Under the pieces are notes generated by a model, which was given only the letters and a program-made list of their open reading frames with translations, was not told where the DNA came from and searched no databases. From the NCBI GenBank assembly GCA_022009675.1, contig CP091718.1, positions 1,674,001 to 1,738,000 of the forward strand: a DNA stretch of 64,000 bases, read 5' to 3'. The DNA is from Oscillospiraceae bacterium. Its GTDB lineage: Bacteria > Bacillota > Clostridia > Oscillospirales > CAG-272. The position numbers and the translations under genes are program-made. Of the stretch, positions 1 through 9,476 are shown piece after piece (the first letter of the stretch is position 1; the number at the start of each line of letters is the position of its first letter).

Positions 1-424
1 GTTTAATATCATTCGCACCGTACTTCTCACGCTCTGCCACTAAATCCTCTTGTGACCATAAAGCGGGTCTGGGACCAACTATAGACAGTTTCGATGTGAA
101 CACTTGATAAAACTGAGGAAGTTCATCAAGACTGGTCTTGCGGATAAAGCGACCGACACGGGTAATATACTGTTCCGGATTTTCAAGAAGATGTGTAGGG
201 GTATCGTGCGGTGTGGACATCTTCATGCTGCGGAACTTCCAAATCATAAAATATGTAATCTCGCCGTTTTTCTTCTTACCGACTCGTTTCTGCTTGAACA
301 AAACCGGGCCTGGATCGTCTATCTTTATCACAATAGAGATAATCAGCATCGGCAGTGCCAAAACGATTATGGCAATGCTCGACAGAATAAAGTCAATAAG
401 TCTCTTTATAACGTTTTTATACAT
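1..424 (-). CDS. Bacterial sugar transferase (WcaJ/PglC-type), C-terminus beyond window
   Basis: Transfers a sugar 1-phosphate from a nucleotide sugar to undecaprenyl phosphate, the first membrane step of exopolysaccharide or glycan synthesis. Reading the minus strand from the ATG at 424-422 gives about 141 residues. They start MYKNVIKRLIDF, then a hydrophobic membrane segment (about residues 10-32, SIAIIVLALPMLIISIVI). The family signature follows: DDPGPVLFKQKRVGK, then KFRSM, then the catalytic-region motif RKTSLDELPQF and VGPRP. These motifs are strongly diagnostic. GGGAGAT lies about 9 bases upstream of the ATG as a ribosome binding site. The frame is open to the window edge, so the last third of the protein is missing. 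It is more AT-rich than its neighbour fumC and may be the end of a glycan cluster outside the window. Bases 425-645 contain nothing I recognise. Confidence 0.93.
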   Translation of the reverse strand, partial: MYKNVIKRLIDFILSSIAIIVLALPMLIISIVIKIDDPGPVLFKQKRVGKKKNGEITYFMIWKFRSMKMSTPHDTPTHLLENPEQYITRVGRFIRKTSLDELPQFYQVFTSKLSIVGPRPALWSQEDLVAEREKYGANDIK

Positions 425-645
425 CTTGCAATATCTCCCACTTCAATTGCATTCCACTTCCACATGTGTATTCTATAGAAACGGTCAAACTCACAGACAA
501 TATCCATCTATGCCAAACCAGCCTGTACCATAACAGCCCCTTTATCCGGATTTGCTGTTCGGAAACGCCCTTTGTGACCGACTCAATCGCCGAAATACGC
601 TGTTCAGATTTTCACCATGGCAATGGAACAGCTGCGCGGGGCTGC

Positions 646-2014
646 TCAGACCATTTGCTCCGGGTGGAACACGCGGTCAAAATCCGCGGCGGTCATGTAG
701 CCCAGTGACAGGCAGGCGTCACGCAGGGTGACCGAGTCCCGGTGGGCGAGCTTGGCGACACGCGCCGCGTTCTCGTAGCCGATGTAGGGGGTCAGCGCCG
801 TCACGGTCATGAGCGAGGCGTGCAGATTGTGCGCCATTCTTTCGCGGTCGGCTGTGAGTCCCGCAAGGCAGTGAATCCGGAAGGAGTCGATCGCCGCCGT
901 CAGCAGGCGGACGGAACGCAGGAAGTTGTCGATGCAGACCGGCATGAACACGTTGAGCTGAAAATTGCCCTGCGATGCCGCCAGCCCGACAGCAACATCG
1001 TTTGCCATGACCTGCACCGCCACCATGGTGACAGCCTCGCACTGAGTCGGATTGACCTTGCCGGGCATGATGGACGACCCCGGTTCGTTCTCCGGGATGC
1101 GGATCTCACCCAGCCCGCAACGCGGACCGCTTGCCAGCCATCGCACATCGTTGGCGATTTTCATGAGGTCGGCAGCCAGCGCTTTCAGCGCCCCATGCGC
1201 AAAGACCAACTCATCCTTGGAGGTCAGCGCGTGAAATTTGTTGGGATCCGGAATAAAGTGCTCGCCGGTCAGCCCGGACAGTATTTCTGCCGTGCGGACG
1301 TCAAATCCAGCCGGGGCGTTCAGTCCGGTGCCGACGGCAGTCCCGCCCAGCGCCAGATGCGCCAGCTCTTCGGCGGCAGAGAGAATCTGCCGCCGATCTG
1401 TCTCCAGCATTCCGCGCCAGCCGGATATTTCCTGCGAGAAGGCGATGGGCGTGGCATCCTGCAGGTGCGTGCGACCGGTCTTGACGATGCCGCGGTTATC
1501 CTCCTCCAGGCGAATCAGCTCGGCGATCATGCGATCCATCGCCGGGAGCAGGCTGTGCAGGACAGCCAGCCGTGCCGCAATGTGCATGGCAGTGGGGAAG
1601 GTGTCATTGGAGGACTGTGACATATTCACGTCATCGTTGGGATGGCAGAGCCGCTGCCCCGCAAGCTCATTCGCGCGTGCGCTGATGACCTCGTTGGCGT
1701 TCATGTTGGTCTGCGTGCCGCTTCCGGTCTGGAATACGACCAGCGGGAAGTGGTCATCCAGCGCTCCGGCGGCGACCTCGTCGCACGCCTGCCGGATGAC
1801 GGTCAGCTTCTCCTCGGTCATGCGGGCGGGGCAAAGCTCCCGGTTTGCCAGCGCGGCGGCTTTCTTGAGCAGACCGAAGGCGTGAATAATCTCGGCAGGC
1901 ATCCGCTCACCGATGCGGAAATTGTCCAGACTGCGCTGTGTCTGCGCACCCCCAGTAGCGGTCTGCGGGCACCTGTATCTCGCCCATGGAATCGTGTTCG
2001 GTACGGGTTTGCAT
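646..2014 (-). CDS. fumC: Class II fumarate hydratase (one apparent frameshift)
   Basis: Interconverts fumarate and L-malate in the cytoplasm. The long open frame (1902 to 646) covers most of the protein, including the QTGSGTQTNMNANEV region, NDTFPTAMH, the HLQDATP segment and the superfamily signature GSSIMPGKVNPTQCE. The usual N-terminus (MGEIQVPADRYWG, then AQTQRSLDNF) lies upstream in another frame. It is joined by removing one base from the five-C run at about 1949-1953. This gives a start ATG at 2014-2012 with AAGAAAGGAAG upstream and a normal length of about 455 residues. Aspartase and argininosuccinate lyase share the signature, but the N-terminal and substrate-loop sequences fit fumarase better. 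I regard the frameshift as a sequence error. Confidence 0.93.
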
Positions 2015-2036
2015 GGCGTCTTCCTTTCTTTTTTGC

Positions 2037-2109
2037 GTGACTGTCACTTGCGTGACTGTCACTTGTGTGACTGTCACCTTGCGTGACTGTCACCTTGTGT
2101 GACTGTCAC
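2037..2109. repeat. Five tandem copies of palindrome GTGACTGTCAC
   Basis: The 11-mer GTGACTGTCAC occurs at 2037, 2052, 2067, 2083 and 2099, with period 15-16. Each copy is an inverted repeat (GTGAC-T-GTCAC). The array fills the gap between the flavin reductase stop and the fumC start, and the last copy supplies the TGA stop of the reductase (2108-2106). It could be a binding array for a regulator of fumC, or a simple satellite. Confidence 0.9.
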
Positions 2110-2633
2110 CCTTCCTGCTTCGCCAACACCTGCTCGATTTCGCAGATGAAGAAGCGGTGGAAATCCTTGTGGGGATAGTTGCGGAACAGGGCAGGATCAA
2201 GGAAATTACCTTCCCGCAGGTCGTCCTCGTACAGCTTGCGCCCTACCACGACCAGGGATGCCTCGACGGGGTAGGGAACCGGGTCGTCATCCGATGTGAA
2301 GGCGGGCGTCAGTCCGGCGGCGGCAAATTTGTCGCCGTCCCGCCCGCTGTGTGTGCCGCAGTACTGCAACGCCGCGCGGTACTGCTCCGGCAGGAATGCA
2401 AAGGACATCCTCGCCTCGCGGCAGGCGAGCGGGTAGGAAAAGCGTTGCGGACGGATGAAACAGGTCAGCACCGGCTTGTTCCACAGCACGCCCACCGTGC
2501 CCCAGCTGGCGGTCATGGTGTTGGGGATGCCGGTTTCCCGGTTGGCGACCGAAATGAGCATCCAGCCGTCCCCGATGCGCTGGATCAGATCGCCCGCAAG
2601 GGCGGACGTCCCGACGGATTCAAAATGCGACAT
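2106..2633 (-). CDS. Flavin reductase-like (FMN-binding split-barrel) protein
   Basis: This 175-residue protein of the flavin reductase/flavoredoxin family is predicted to bind FMN and act as a small cytoplasmic redox protein. The N-terminal half has the family pattern: a strand with WMLISV, then NTMTASWGTVGVLWNKPVL, FIRPQRFSY, and an SFAFLPEQYRAALQYCGTHSGRDGDKF-like segment split by loops. The second half, with GRKLYEDDL and a closing strand, is typical of family members that bind FMN without a separate NAD(P)H domain. The frame is intact. AGGAGG lies just upstream of the ATG. It ends inside the tandem palindrome array that separates it from fumC. The physiological electron donor and substrate cannot be read. 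A paralogue from a different branch is at 23028. Confidence 0.87.
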   Translation of the reverse strand: MSHFESVGTSALAGDLIQRIGDGWMLISVANRETGIPNTMTASWGTVGVLWNKPVLTCFIRPQRFSYPLACREARMSFAFLPEQYRAALQYCGTHSGRDGDKFAAAGLTPAFTSDDDPVPYPVEASLVVVGRKLYEDDLREGNFLDPALFRNYPHKDFHRFFICEIEQVLAKQEG

Positions 2634-2687
2634 GGCAAAAACCTCCTTGTGTTTCGGTTTCAGTATAGGCGCTTACGCCCGCCGGCG

Positions 2688-4615
2688 TTACGCCGCGACC
2701 CGCCGCAGGACAAGAATCAGCTTCTCATACTGCGCGTAGTCCGGATCCTTTTCATAGCCGTTTGCAAGGTACACGTTCAGGTAGTCGGTGTTATTGTAGC
2801 GCTGATCCAGCACAACATAGTCTGCGTCGTCGTGGATAAGTCCCTTCTGCTTTACGCCGTCCTTCGTGACGGTTGTGATGTTGTATCCCACCTCGTACAG
2901 CACATCACGGTCATGCACGTGCGCCAGAAGCATGGTCGAGACGCACAGCGAGGCGTCCTCCGGCAGGGTATCCAGAATCTCGTCCATCTGCCGGTAGGTA
3001 TCCTTGCCGCTGTTCCAGCGGTCGATACCGGAACCGAGCTTGGGGATGACGGTCACAAGGTAGATGCAGCAGCACGCCACCGCCCCGAAAGACAGCAGAC
3101 CCCGCCGCGTAGGTGTCCTCAGCTCCGGCAGGTTCAGGATCATGGCATAGATAAGGAACGCCGAGATGCCGTAGTGATACTGGAACCCGATGTCGTACTG
3201 ATACTGGTACATGGTCAGCAGATTCATCAGCCAGGGGGTCAGCAGCAGCCAGCGCGAGGGCTTACGGGAGCAGAACGGGATAAAGCCGAGCGGCAGAATC
3301 ATCTGCAGGACGTAAATGAACTTTTTCCCCATCCGTTTTTCGATGTGGTGAACAGCTGAGTCAGCAGGTATCCGGGGTTTACCAGCGCCGTGCGCACGGC
3401 GCCCAGCAAACCCTCGCTGCCGTCCGGAATCAGATTGTTGAAGCGGTTGATCATGGGTCCCGCGATGGATGGATTGGCTTCCACGCCGAGACCGGCGTAG
3501 TATTCCGACCAGTGCGCGCTTGTCTTGGTCAGGATCAGCATGGCGATGCCGAACCAAAGAACCGCCATGACCGCCATAATGGCGCCATGCAGGCGCGACC
3601 GCCGCGACAGAATGAGGTACAGCGCGAACAGCAACAGATAAACCGCAGCGTCCTCCTTGACCATGAGGAGCAGCACCGCGCAGACATACAGAGGTATGGT
3701 CTTCTGTTTCTCAAAGCTCCAGAACAGCCACAGGAGTATGGGCGTGAGGAAGCAATTTTCGTGCAGATCGTAAAAACAGCTGCCTGCCAGGGCGGGGAAG
3801 AGCGAGTAGATGAGGCAGACCAGCATGGTTGCCTTGCCGCCCAGCCTGTAGTGGCGGCAGAGCAGCAGTACCGGAATCACGCCGCTTGCAACCAATACAG
3901 CCTGCGCAATCTGCAGGGTCATGGGCGAGGGGAACAGAGCGTAGAAGGGAAGAATCAGGTAGTAGATGGGCGACAGGTGTACCACGAAGTGCGACAGGAG
4001 AACATTGCGCTCACAGGTAATGAGCGGCAGTCCCTTGACCTTCATGTAGTGGAACATCTGGCAGAACAGACCGAAATCAAAGTTGGGCGAGGAGAAGGTG
4101 GCATAGCGCAGGCAGGTGATGCCCGCAATAACGCCGCCGCCGATCAGTCCGCACACCACCGCGAAGGTTGTGACGGTGCGCTTGCCGGGTTGCCATTTGT
4201 CCAGCAGGAGATGGTTTACCCGGAGGAAGTAAACGAGAAAGAAGGTGTAGGCGACCAGCACCGCCAGCAGGAACAGGAATTCATTCTTTCCTTTCTTGCT
4301 GTAATCTGTCAGCCACCGGGCAACGCAGACCGTTGCGCCAAGCAAAAGGAACCATGAGTCTGTTTCCAGTGTGGGCAACGGTGCGGCGACTACCGAGAGC
4401 AGGGCAAAATTCAGCGCGATACCGCCCAGCAGGAGAGCGGTCGAAACGTCCGCGCCAAAGGCGGAGAGCGATGTGAAGAGCGTTTCCTCACTGCTTCCTG
4501 TCATCAGGACGAACGCCGCAAACAGGCACCACGCCGCCAGGACGCGGCAGATGACGTGCTCCCGCCGGAAAGCAGGCTTCAGCCCGTTCCGGAACATGGT
4601 CAGTAACCGATTCAT
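2688..4615 (-). CDS. DUF2079 polytopic membrane protein (one frameshift)
   Basis: Large predicted inner-membrane protein of the DUF2079 family, of unproven function but resembling GT-C-type glycosyltransferases. The N-terminal frame (4615 to about 3330) has about ten hydrophobic segments. It contains the family-typical NFDFGLFCQMFHY, the SPIYYLILPFYALFPSP segment and YDLHENCFLTPILLWLF, the latter matching the conserved FHE-like site of the family. The C-terminal third, with more hydrophobic segments and YQYDIGFQYHYG, is in a different frame. The two join at a short A/G-rich stretch near 3325-3340 (LFTTSKNG to GKKFIYVLQ). Its ATG overlaps the pyrophosphatase stop as ATGA, so the two are co-transcribed and probably translationally coupled. 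About 640 residues after repair. Confidence 0.86.
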
Positions 4616-5163
4616 AACTGGCGCGCCTCCGTTTTTTCGCTGAATGCTTCGCTGTACTGCCGGATGCAGGTGCGGATGATTTCAACGGCTTCCTCGCGGC
4701 TGAACATCTCGCGGACTGCGGTCTGCTTGTTCTCCAGCTGTTTGTAGACCGTGAAGAAGTTCCGTATTTCTGCCAGAACGTGCGGGGGCAGCTCATCCAT
4801 GGACTTGACGCCCAGATAGGTGGGGTCGGAGAAGGGGACGGCAATGATCTTGTCGTCCAGCTTGCCGCTGTCTATCATGCGCATGGCGCCGATGGGGGCG
4901 ACGCGCACCAGCGTCAGCGGGTAGAGGGACTCGGTGCATAGCACCAGCACATCCAGCGGGTCGCCGTCATCGGCGAGTGTGCGCGGGATAAAGCCGTAGT
5001 TGGCGGGGTAGTGCGTGGCGGTGTACAGGACTCTGTCCAGACGGACAAGTCCCGTTTTTTTGTCCAGCTCATACTTGCAGGAGCTGCCTCTCGGTATTTC
5101 CACCACGGCGGTGAAGTCCTCCGGGGTGATTTCCGCCGGGTCAATGTCGTGCCAGATATTCAT
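4612..5163 (-). CDS. ppa: Inorganic pyrophosphatase, family I
   Basis: Hydrolyses pyrophosphate to phosphate in the cytoplasm, pulling biosynthetic reactions forward. This intact 183-residue protein has the family I pattern: EIPRGSSCKYELDKKTG near the start, then HYPANYGFIPRT, and the metal-binding signature DDGDPLDVLVL. Next come KIIAVPFSDP and the C-terminal helical part with FFTVYKQLENK. The acidic residues that coordinate Mg2+ are all present. The stop overlaps the DUF2079 start (ATGA). A shorter second member of the same superfamily is at 27500-27877, so the organism appears to carry two soluble pyrophosphatases. Confidence 0.96.
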   Translation of the reverse strand: MNIWHDIDPAEITPEDFTAVVEIPRGSSCKYELDKKTGLVRLDRVLYTATHYPANYGFIPRTLADDGDPLDVLVLCTESLYPLTLVRVAPIGAMRMIDSGKLDDKIIAVPFSDPTYLGVKSMDELPPHVLAEIRNFFTVYKQLENKQTAVREMFSREEAVEIIRTCIRQYSEAFSEKTEARQL

Positions 5164-5226
5164 GCCGCTTTCTCCTTCATGATTGATTGTCGCGTTGTTT
5201 GGGGATCCCTGCGCGTTGCGCGGGGC

Positions 5227-6510
5227 TTACTTGACGAAATCAAATTCAAACCCGTAGATGGATACCGTGTCGCCGTCGTGACAGCCGCGCTCCTCCAGCA
5301 TGGCAAAAACGCCGGCAGTCTGAAGCACACGCTGGAAGTAGTTCAGCGACTCGTAGTCGTCGAAATTGATGCGTCCCATGAGGTTATATATCCAGTCTCC
5401 TTCAACGAAGAAGGTGTTGTTCTCCCTGCGGATAACCGTTTCCCGGACGCCCGCCGCTTCGGCAGTCTCCTGCGGAAGCTCACTTTCGTACACGGTCACC
5501 GGCGGGAGCAGACGCAGGCGCTCGGATACGCGGTGTATCATTTCCGGGATGCCCTCATGCGTCACGGCGGAGACGTACAGCATTTCCCAGCCGTTCGCGT
5601 CCACAAATTCCTCAAACGCCTGCGTATCCACGACCGATTCATCCAGCGCATCGCATTTGTTGGCTATGATGATCTGCGGGCGGCTGGCAAGCGCGGGGGA
5701 GTATTTTTCCAGCTCATGGTTGATGTTCCGGACGTCCTCAATGGGGTTGCGTCCCTCAAAGCAGGAGATGTCCACCACGTGAAGCAGCAGGCGGCAGCGA
5801 TCCACGTGCCGCAGGAAGTCGTGCCCCAGCCCCGCGCCCTCGGCGGCACCGTCAATCAGACCGGGAATGTCGGCAACGACAAAGCCCTGCCCGCCGTCCA
5901 CCTGCACTACGCCCAGATTGGGGGACAGCGTGGTGAAATGGTAGTCCGCGATTTTGGGGCGTGCCGCGCTGATACAGGCGAGCAGGGAGGACTTGCCCAC
6001 GCTGGGGTAGCCGATCAGTCCGACGTCTGCGATCAGCTTCAGCTCCAGCGCCAGCTCGCGTTCCTCACCCTTGGTGCCGTTTTTGGCAAACTGAGGCGCC
6101 TGCCGGGTCGGGGTTGCGAAGTGCTTGTTGCCCCAGCCGCCGCGCCCGCCTCGACAGCAGGTATAGTCCGTACCGTCATTTTCCGACATATCGTGTATGA
6201 TTTTGCCGGTGGCGGCGTCCTTGATGAGCGTGCCCGCCGGAACCGACAGCACAAGGTCGGGGGCGTTGGCGCCGTGGAATTTCTCCCCGGATCCGTCCCC
6301 ACCGTTCTGCGCCACGAAGCGGTGCTTGAAGCGGTAGGCAAGCAGGGTGTTGGCATCCCGATCCACGCGGAACACGATGTTGCCGCCGTTGCCGCCGTCG
6401 CCGCCGGAGGGGCCGCCGTGCGAGATGTACTTCTCCCTGTGGAAGGCGATGGCACCGTTGCCGCCGTCGCCTGCCTTTACATATATCTTGACGTGATCAA
6501 AGAAATTCAT
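5227..6510 (-). CDS. obgE: GTPase Obg/CgtA
   Basis: Essential GTPase associated with the large ribosomal subunit, stringent response and chromosome control. The 427-residue frame is intact. The N-terminal Obg fold is glycine-rich (GDGGNGAIAFHREKY, GGPSGGDGGNGGN). The G domain carries G1 GYPSVGKSS, G3 DIPGLIDGA and G4 NKCD. A C-terminal OCT domain (about residues 345-427) ends in GFEFDFVK, typical of Firmicutes Obg. Its ATG overlaps the der stop by ATGA, so Der and Obg, both ribosome-assembly GTPases, form an operon. Confidence 0.97.
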   Translation of the reverse strand: MNFFDHVKIYVKAGDGGNGAIAFHREKYISHGGPSGGDGGNGGNIVFRVDRDANTLLAYRFKHRFVAQNGGDGSGEKFHGANAPDLVLSVPAGTLIKDAATGKIIHDMSENDGTDYTCCRGGRGGWGNKHFATPTRQAPQFAKNGTKGEERELALELKLIADVGLIGYPSVGKSSLLACISAARPKIADYHFTTLSPNLGVVQVDGGQGFVVADIPGLIDGAAEGAGLGHDFLRHVDRCRLLLHVVDISCFEGRNPIEDVRNINHELEKYSPALASRPQIIIANKCDALDESVVDTQAFEEFVDANGWEMLYVSAVTHEGIPEMIHRVSERLRLLPPVTVYESELPQETAEAAGVRETVIRRENNTFFVEGDWIYNLMGRINFDDYESLNYFQRVLQTAGVFAMLEERGCHDGDTVSIYGFEFDFVK

Positions 6511-7879
6511 TCGTTATTGCCTTCCTTCCCGGGGCGGCGCACCTGAATGTCCGGATCTTCGCCCCGTTGCTTGATGACCAGTACAATCGGTGTGCCCGCG
6601 AAGCCGTAGGCAGTGCGCAGGCAGTTTTCAATGTAGCGCTGATAGGAGAAATGGAACAGTTCCGCGTCGTTGCAGAACAGCACGAAGGTGGGCGGCGCCA
6701 CGGAGGATTGCGTCATATAGTAGATCTTCAGCCGCCTTCCCTTGTCTGTGGGCGGTTGAACCCGCATCATTGCCTCCCCCAGCACGTCGTTGAGCGCGCC
6801 GGTATTGATCCGGCGGTTTGCCTGCTCGTACACCGATTTGATGAGATCGTACAGATTGTCCACGCGCTGCCCGGTCTTGACCGACACGAACACGATGGGT
6901 GCGTAGGGCATATAGGCAAGGGAGGTGCGGATGCGGTCGGTGAAAGCCTTGACCGTACCGTTGTCCTTTTCCACCGTGTCCCACTTGTTGACCACGATAA
7001 TGGTCGCCTTGCCAGCCTCGTGCGCGATGCCGGCGATTTTCTCGTCCTGCTCGGTGATACCGACCGAGGCGTCGATCAACAGCAGGCACACGTCAGCCCG
7101 CTCGACTGCCATGTGGGCACGCAGGACGGAGTATTTCTCGACCTGATCGCCGATGCGGGAGGAGCGCCGTATGCCGGCGGTGTCGATGAAGGTAAAGGTG
7201 CCATGCTCCGAAACCAAACGCGTGTCCACGGCGTCACGCGTTGTGCCCGCGATGCTTGAAACGATCATGCGGTTCTCACCGAGGAAACGGTTGATGAGAG
7301 AGGATTTTTCCGGCGTTCGGCTTCCCGATGACGGCAACACGGATGCCGGCATCTGCCGGATCACCGTCCTCCCAGTCGCGGAGCTTTTCCACGCAGGCGT
7401 CCAGCAGGTCGCCGGTGCCCGTCCCGTGGATGGAGGACACTGCTACGGGATCCTGATCGAAGCCAAGCTCGTAGAATTCGTAGTACTCATAGGGCAGGCT
7501 CCCCGTGCTGTCGCATTTGTTGATGGCGGGAATGATCGGCTTTCCGCTCCGCTGGAGCATGACCGCAATATCGCGGTCGGCGGCGGTCAGACCGGTGCGG
7601 ATATCGCAGAGAAAGATGATGACGTCTGCGTCCTCAATGGCGATTTGTGCCTGCACCTTCATCTGGGACAGGATGATGTCATCTGTTTTCGGCTCGATGC
7701 CGCCGGTGTCAATGACGACCATCTGTCTGCCGCGCCACTCGGTCTCGCCGTAGATGCGGTCGCGCGTGACGCCCGGCGTATCCTCAACAATGGCGCGCCG
7801 CTCGCCCTATGAGCTTGTTGAACAGCGTGGACTTGCCCACATTGGGGCGTCCCACGATGGCAATAATAGGTTTTGACAT
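6507..7879 (-). CDS. der: Ribosome-assembly GTPase Der (two frameshifts)
   Basis: Der (EngA) has two tandem G domains and is essential for 50S assembly. The ATG at 7879 starts MSKPIIAIVGRPNVGKSTLFNKLIG, the first G1 motif. After removing one base from the C3 run near 7805-7808, the frame continues with ERRAIVEDTPGVTRDRIYGETEWRG. The second G domain starts VAVIGKPNAGK. Removing one base from the T5 run at 7305-7309 continues it as SSLINRFLGENRMIVS, followed by AGTTRDAVDT, DTAGIRR and NKWD. The C-terminal KH-like domain ends at 6507 and overlaps obgE. The repaired length, about 457 residues, is normal. Two breaks in an indispensable gene argue strongly for sequence error. Confidence 0.95.
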
Positions 7880-7915
7880 GGGTTCGTGTTCCTTTCTGTC
7901 TGATGGGGAGGTGTG

Positions 7916-9255
7916 TTACTCGATGCCCAGCATCTGGCGGACGAGGGAGGAGCCGTCGTTTCTGGCAGGTGTGACCGGGACGCCGAGCGTCGCGGAGAGC
8001 TGATCCGGCGTCATGTCATCGAGGAACATTGCCTCGTCAGCCCGGAGCGTGTTCTCCGGTATCAGCAGTTCCTCGCCGAGTGGCTGCCCTGCCAGCTGCT
8101 CTGCCATATCCTTGCCGGTGAGCAAGCCCGCGACCGTAATGGTTTCTCCGAAAAAGTGATTGATGATTTCATAAACGTGGATCTCCAGCCCTTCTGTTTC
8201 CGCTTCCAGTCGGGCGGCAAGCGAATGGATGGTTGGGTAGGCGGCGACGCCGGTGCAGACGGAGATGCATCGGTGCGGGGGAAGCCCTGCCGCTTCCCGT
8301 GCCGCCCGGAATTCGGCGATGTCCTCATCCAGAAACGCCATCTCCCGGTTGAATTCCGACACAAGGGAAGTGATCATGCCGACGCCGTTTTCCAGCTGGG
8401 CAAACTCCTCGTAGTACTCCTCGCCCGGAAGGGGTCGCCCCGCGGTGAGGTACAGCTCGTCCGCACAGAAGAACTTCCGCGAACCGCACGCCGCGCGGCA
8501 TCCGGCGGCGAAGGCGTCTACCTGGTCGATGATGCGCCCGGCTTCAGCTGCCGTGTACGGCTCCAGCGGGAACAGCTTCTGGCGGTAGCGTGTCAGCCCG
8601 GCGGGAACGATGGACACGCTTTCCAGCGCATCGCCCAGTGCGAACAGGTCGCGCATGGAGCGATCCAGCTCGGCGCCGTCGTTGATGCCGCGGCACAGCA
8701 CAATCTGCCCGCAGAGCGTGATGCCTGCCGCTGCCAGCCGGGGCAGATACTCCAGCACCAGCCCAGCCCGCTTGTTGTGCATCATTTTGACGCGCAGCTC
8801 CGGGTTTGTGGTATGCACCGAGACGTTGATGGGGGAGATGTGCATCTCCATGATGCGCTGAATATCCGCGTCATGCAGGTTGGTCAGCGTGACGAAGTTG
8901 CCGTGCAGGAAGGACAGGCGCGAGTCGTCGTCCTTGAAGTACAGCGTCTTCCGCATTCCGGCGGGGAGCTGGTCGATGAAGCAGAAGATGCACTTGTTCT
9001 CGCAGGAGTGCTTTTGTCCATCAGAGGCGTTTCAAAATCCAGTCCGATATCGTCGTATTCGCGCTTATGAATGACGATCTCAAGCGGACTGCCGTCCCGC
9101 ATCAGTCCCAGCCGCACCTCGGTATCGGCAAGGAAAAAGCGGTAGTCCAGCACGTCGGTGATCTCGCGCCCGTTGACTGTGCAGAGAAAGTCTCCCGCGC
9201 GCACTCCGTGGCGGTCTGCGCGGCTCCCTCCGGCCACTTCTGTTATTTTCACCAT
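7916..9255 (-). CDS. DUF512 protein: PDZ plus radical-SAM-like (one frameshift)
   Basis: Conserved Clostridia protein of unknown function, with a short PDZ domain, an Fe-S/radical-SAM-like core and a DUF512 C-terminus. The first frame (9255 to about 9010) encodes the PDZ part, with GGSRADRHGVRAGD and the IVIHKREYDDIGLDFE segment. The cysteine motif CENKCIFCFIDQLP is in the second frame. They are joined by restoring one base in the A4 run near 9012 (PLMDK, then HSC). The core then shows LRKTLYFKDDD, HNKRAG and QIVLCRGINDG, ending with DUF512 (LTGKDMAEQL, then a conserved C-terminal segment). About 446 residues after repair. A strong promoter (9295-9323, minus) lies just upstream, divergent from polA. 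Confidence 0.92.
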
Positions 9256-9294
9256 CCCGGTATTATCCTCCCGGACACAACTTTACAGTATAGT

Positions 9295-9323
9295 ATTATA
9301 CCACAAATCCGGCGTTTTGTCAA
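9295..9323 (-). promoter_or_regulatory. SigA-type promoter of the DUF512 gene
   Basis: On the minus strand TTGACA (9323-9318) and TATAAT (9300-9295) are 17 bases apart, with TGTGG just before the -10 (extended -10). It reads toward the DUF512 start at 9255. Confidence 0.85.
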
Positions 9324-9417
9324 ATATGTTTTCGTTCGGGAATAGTTCTTGGGCGTTGCGTACTTCTTTCAAGCCTCCCAACGCTCCCCAGCGCTCCGTC
9401 ACTTTGCCGGAAAATCC

Positions 9418-9447
9418 TTGACAAACCACTGCGTTCTGTGGTATACT
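9418..9447 (+). promoter_or_regulatory. SigA-type promoter of polA
   Basis: TTGACA at 9418-9423 and TATACT at 9442-9447, 18-base spacer ending TGTGG. GGAGGT at 9468-9473 is the ribosome binding site and fixes the polA ATG at 9477. Confidence 0.85.
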
Positions 9448-9476
9448 GTACCCGGATTATAATAAGCGGAGGTATT

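Noticed and set aside
742..1620. Long open frame on the plus strand opposite fumC
   Set aside because: It is the antisense shadow of a gene with clear fumarase motifs; high GC makes such shadows common.
646..2014. Programmed ribosomal frameshifting in individual genes
   Set aside because: No consistent slippery heptamer with downstream structure; breaks fall in any homopolymer and in many unrelated genes.
2037..2109. Possible CRISPR array
   Set aside because: The 11-base repeat has 4-5-base intervals, far too short for spacers.
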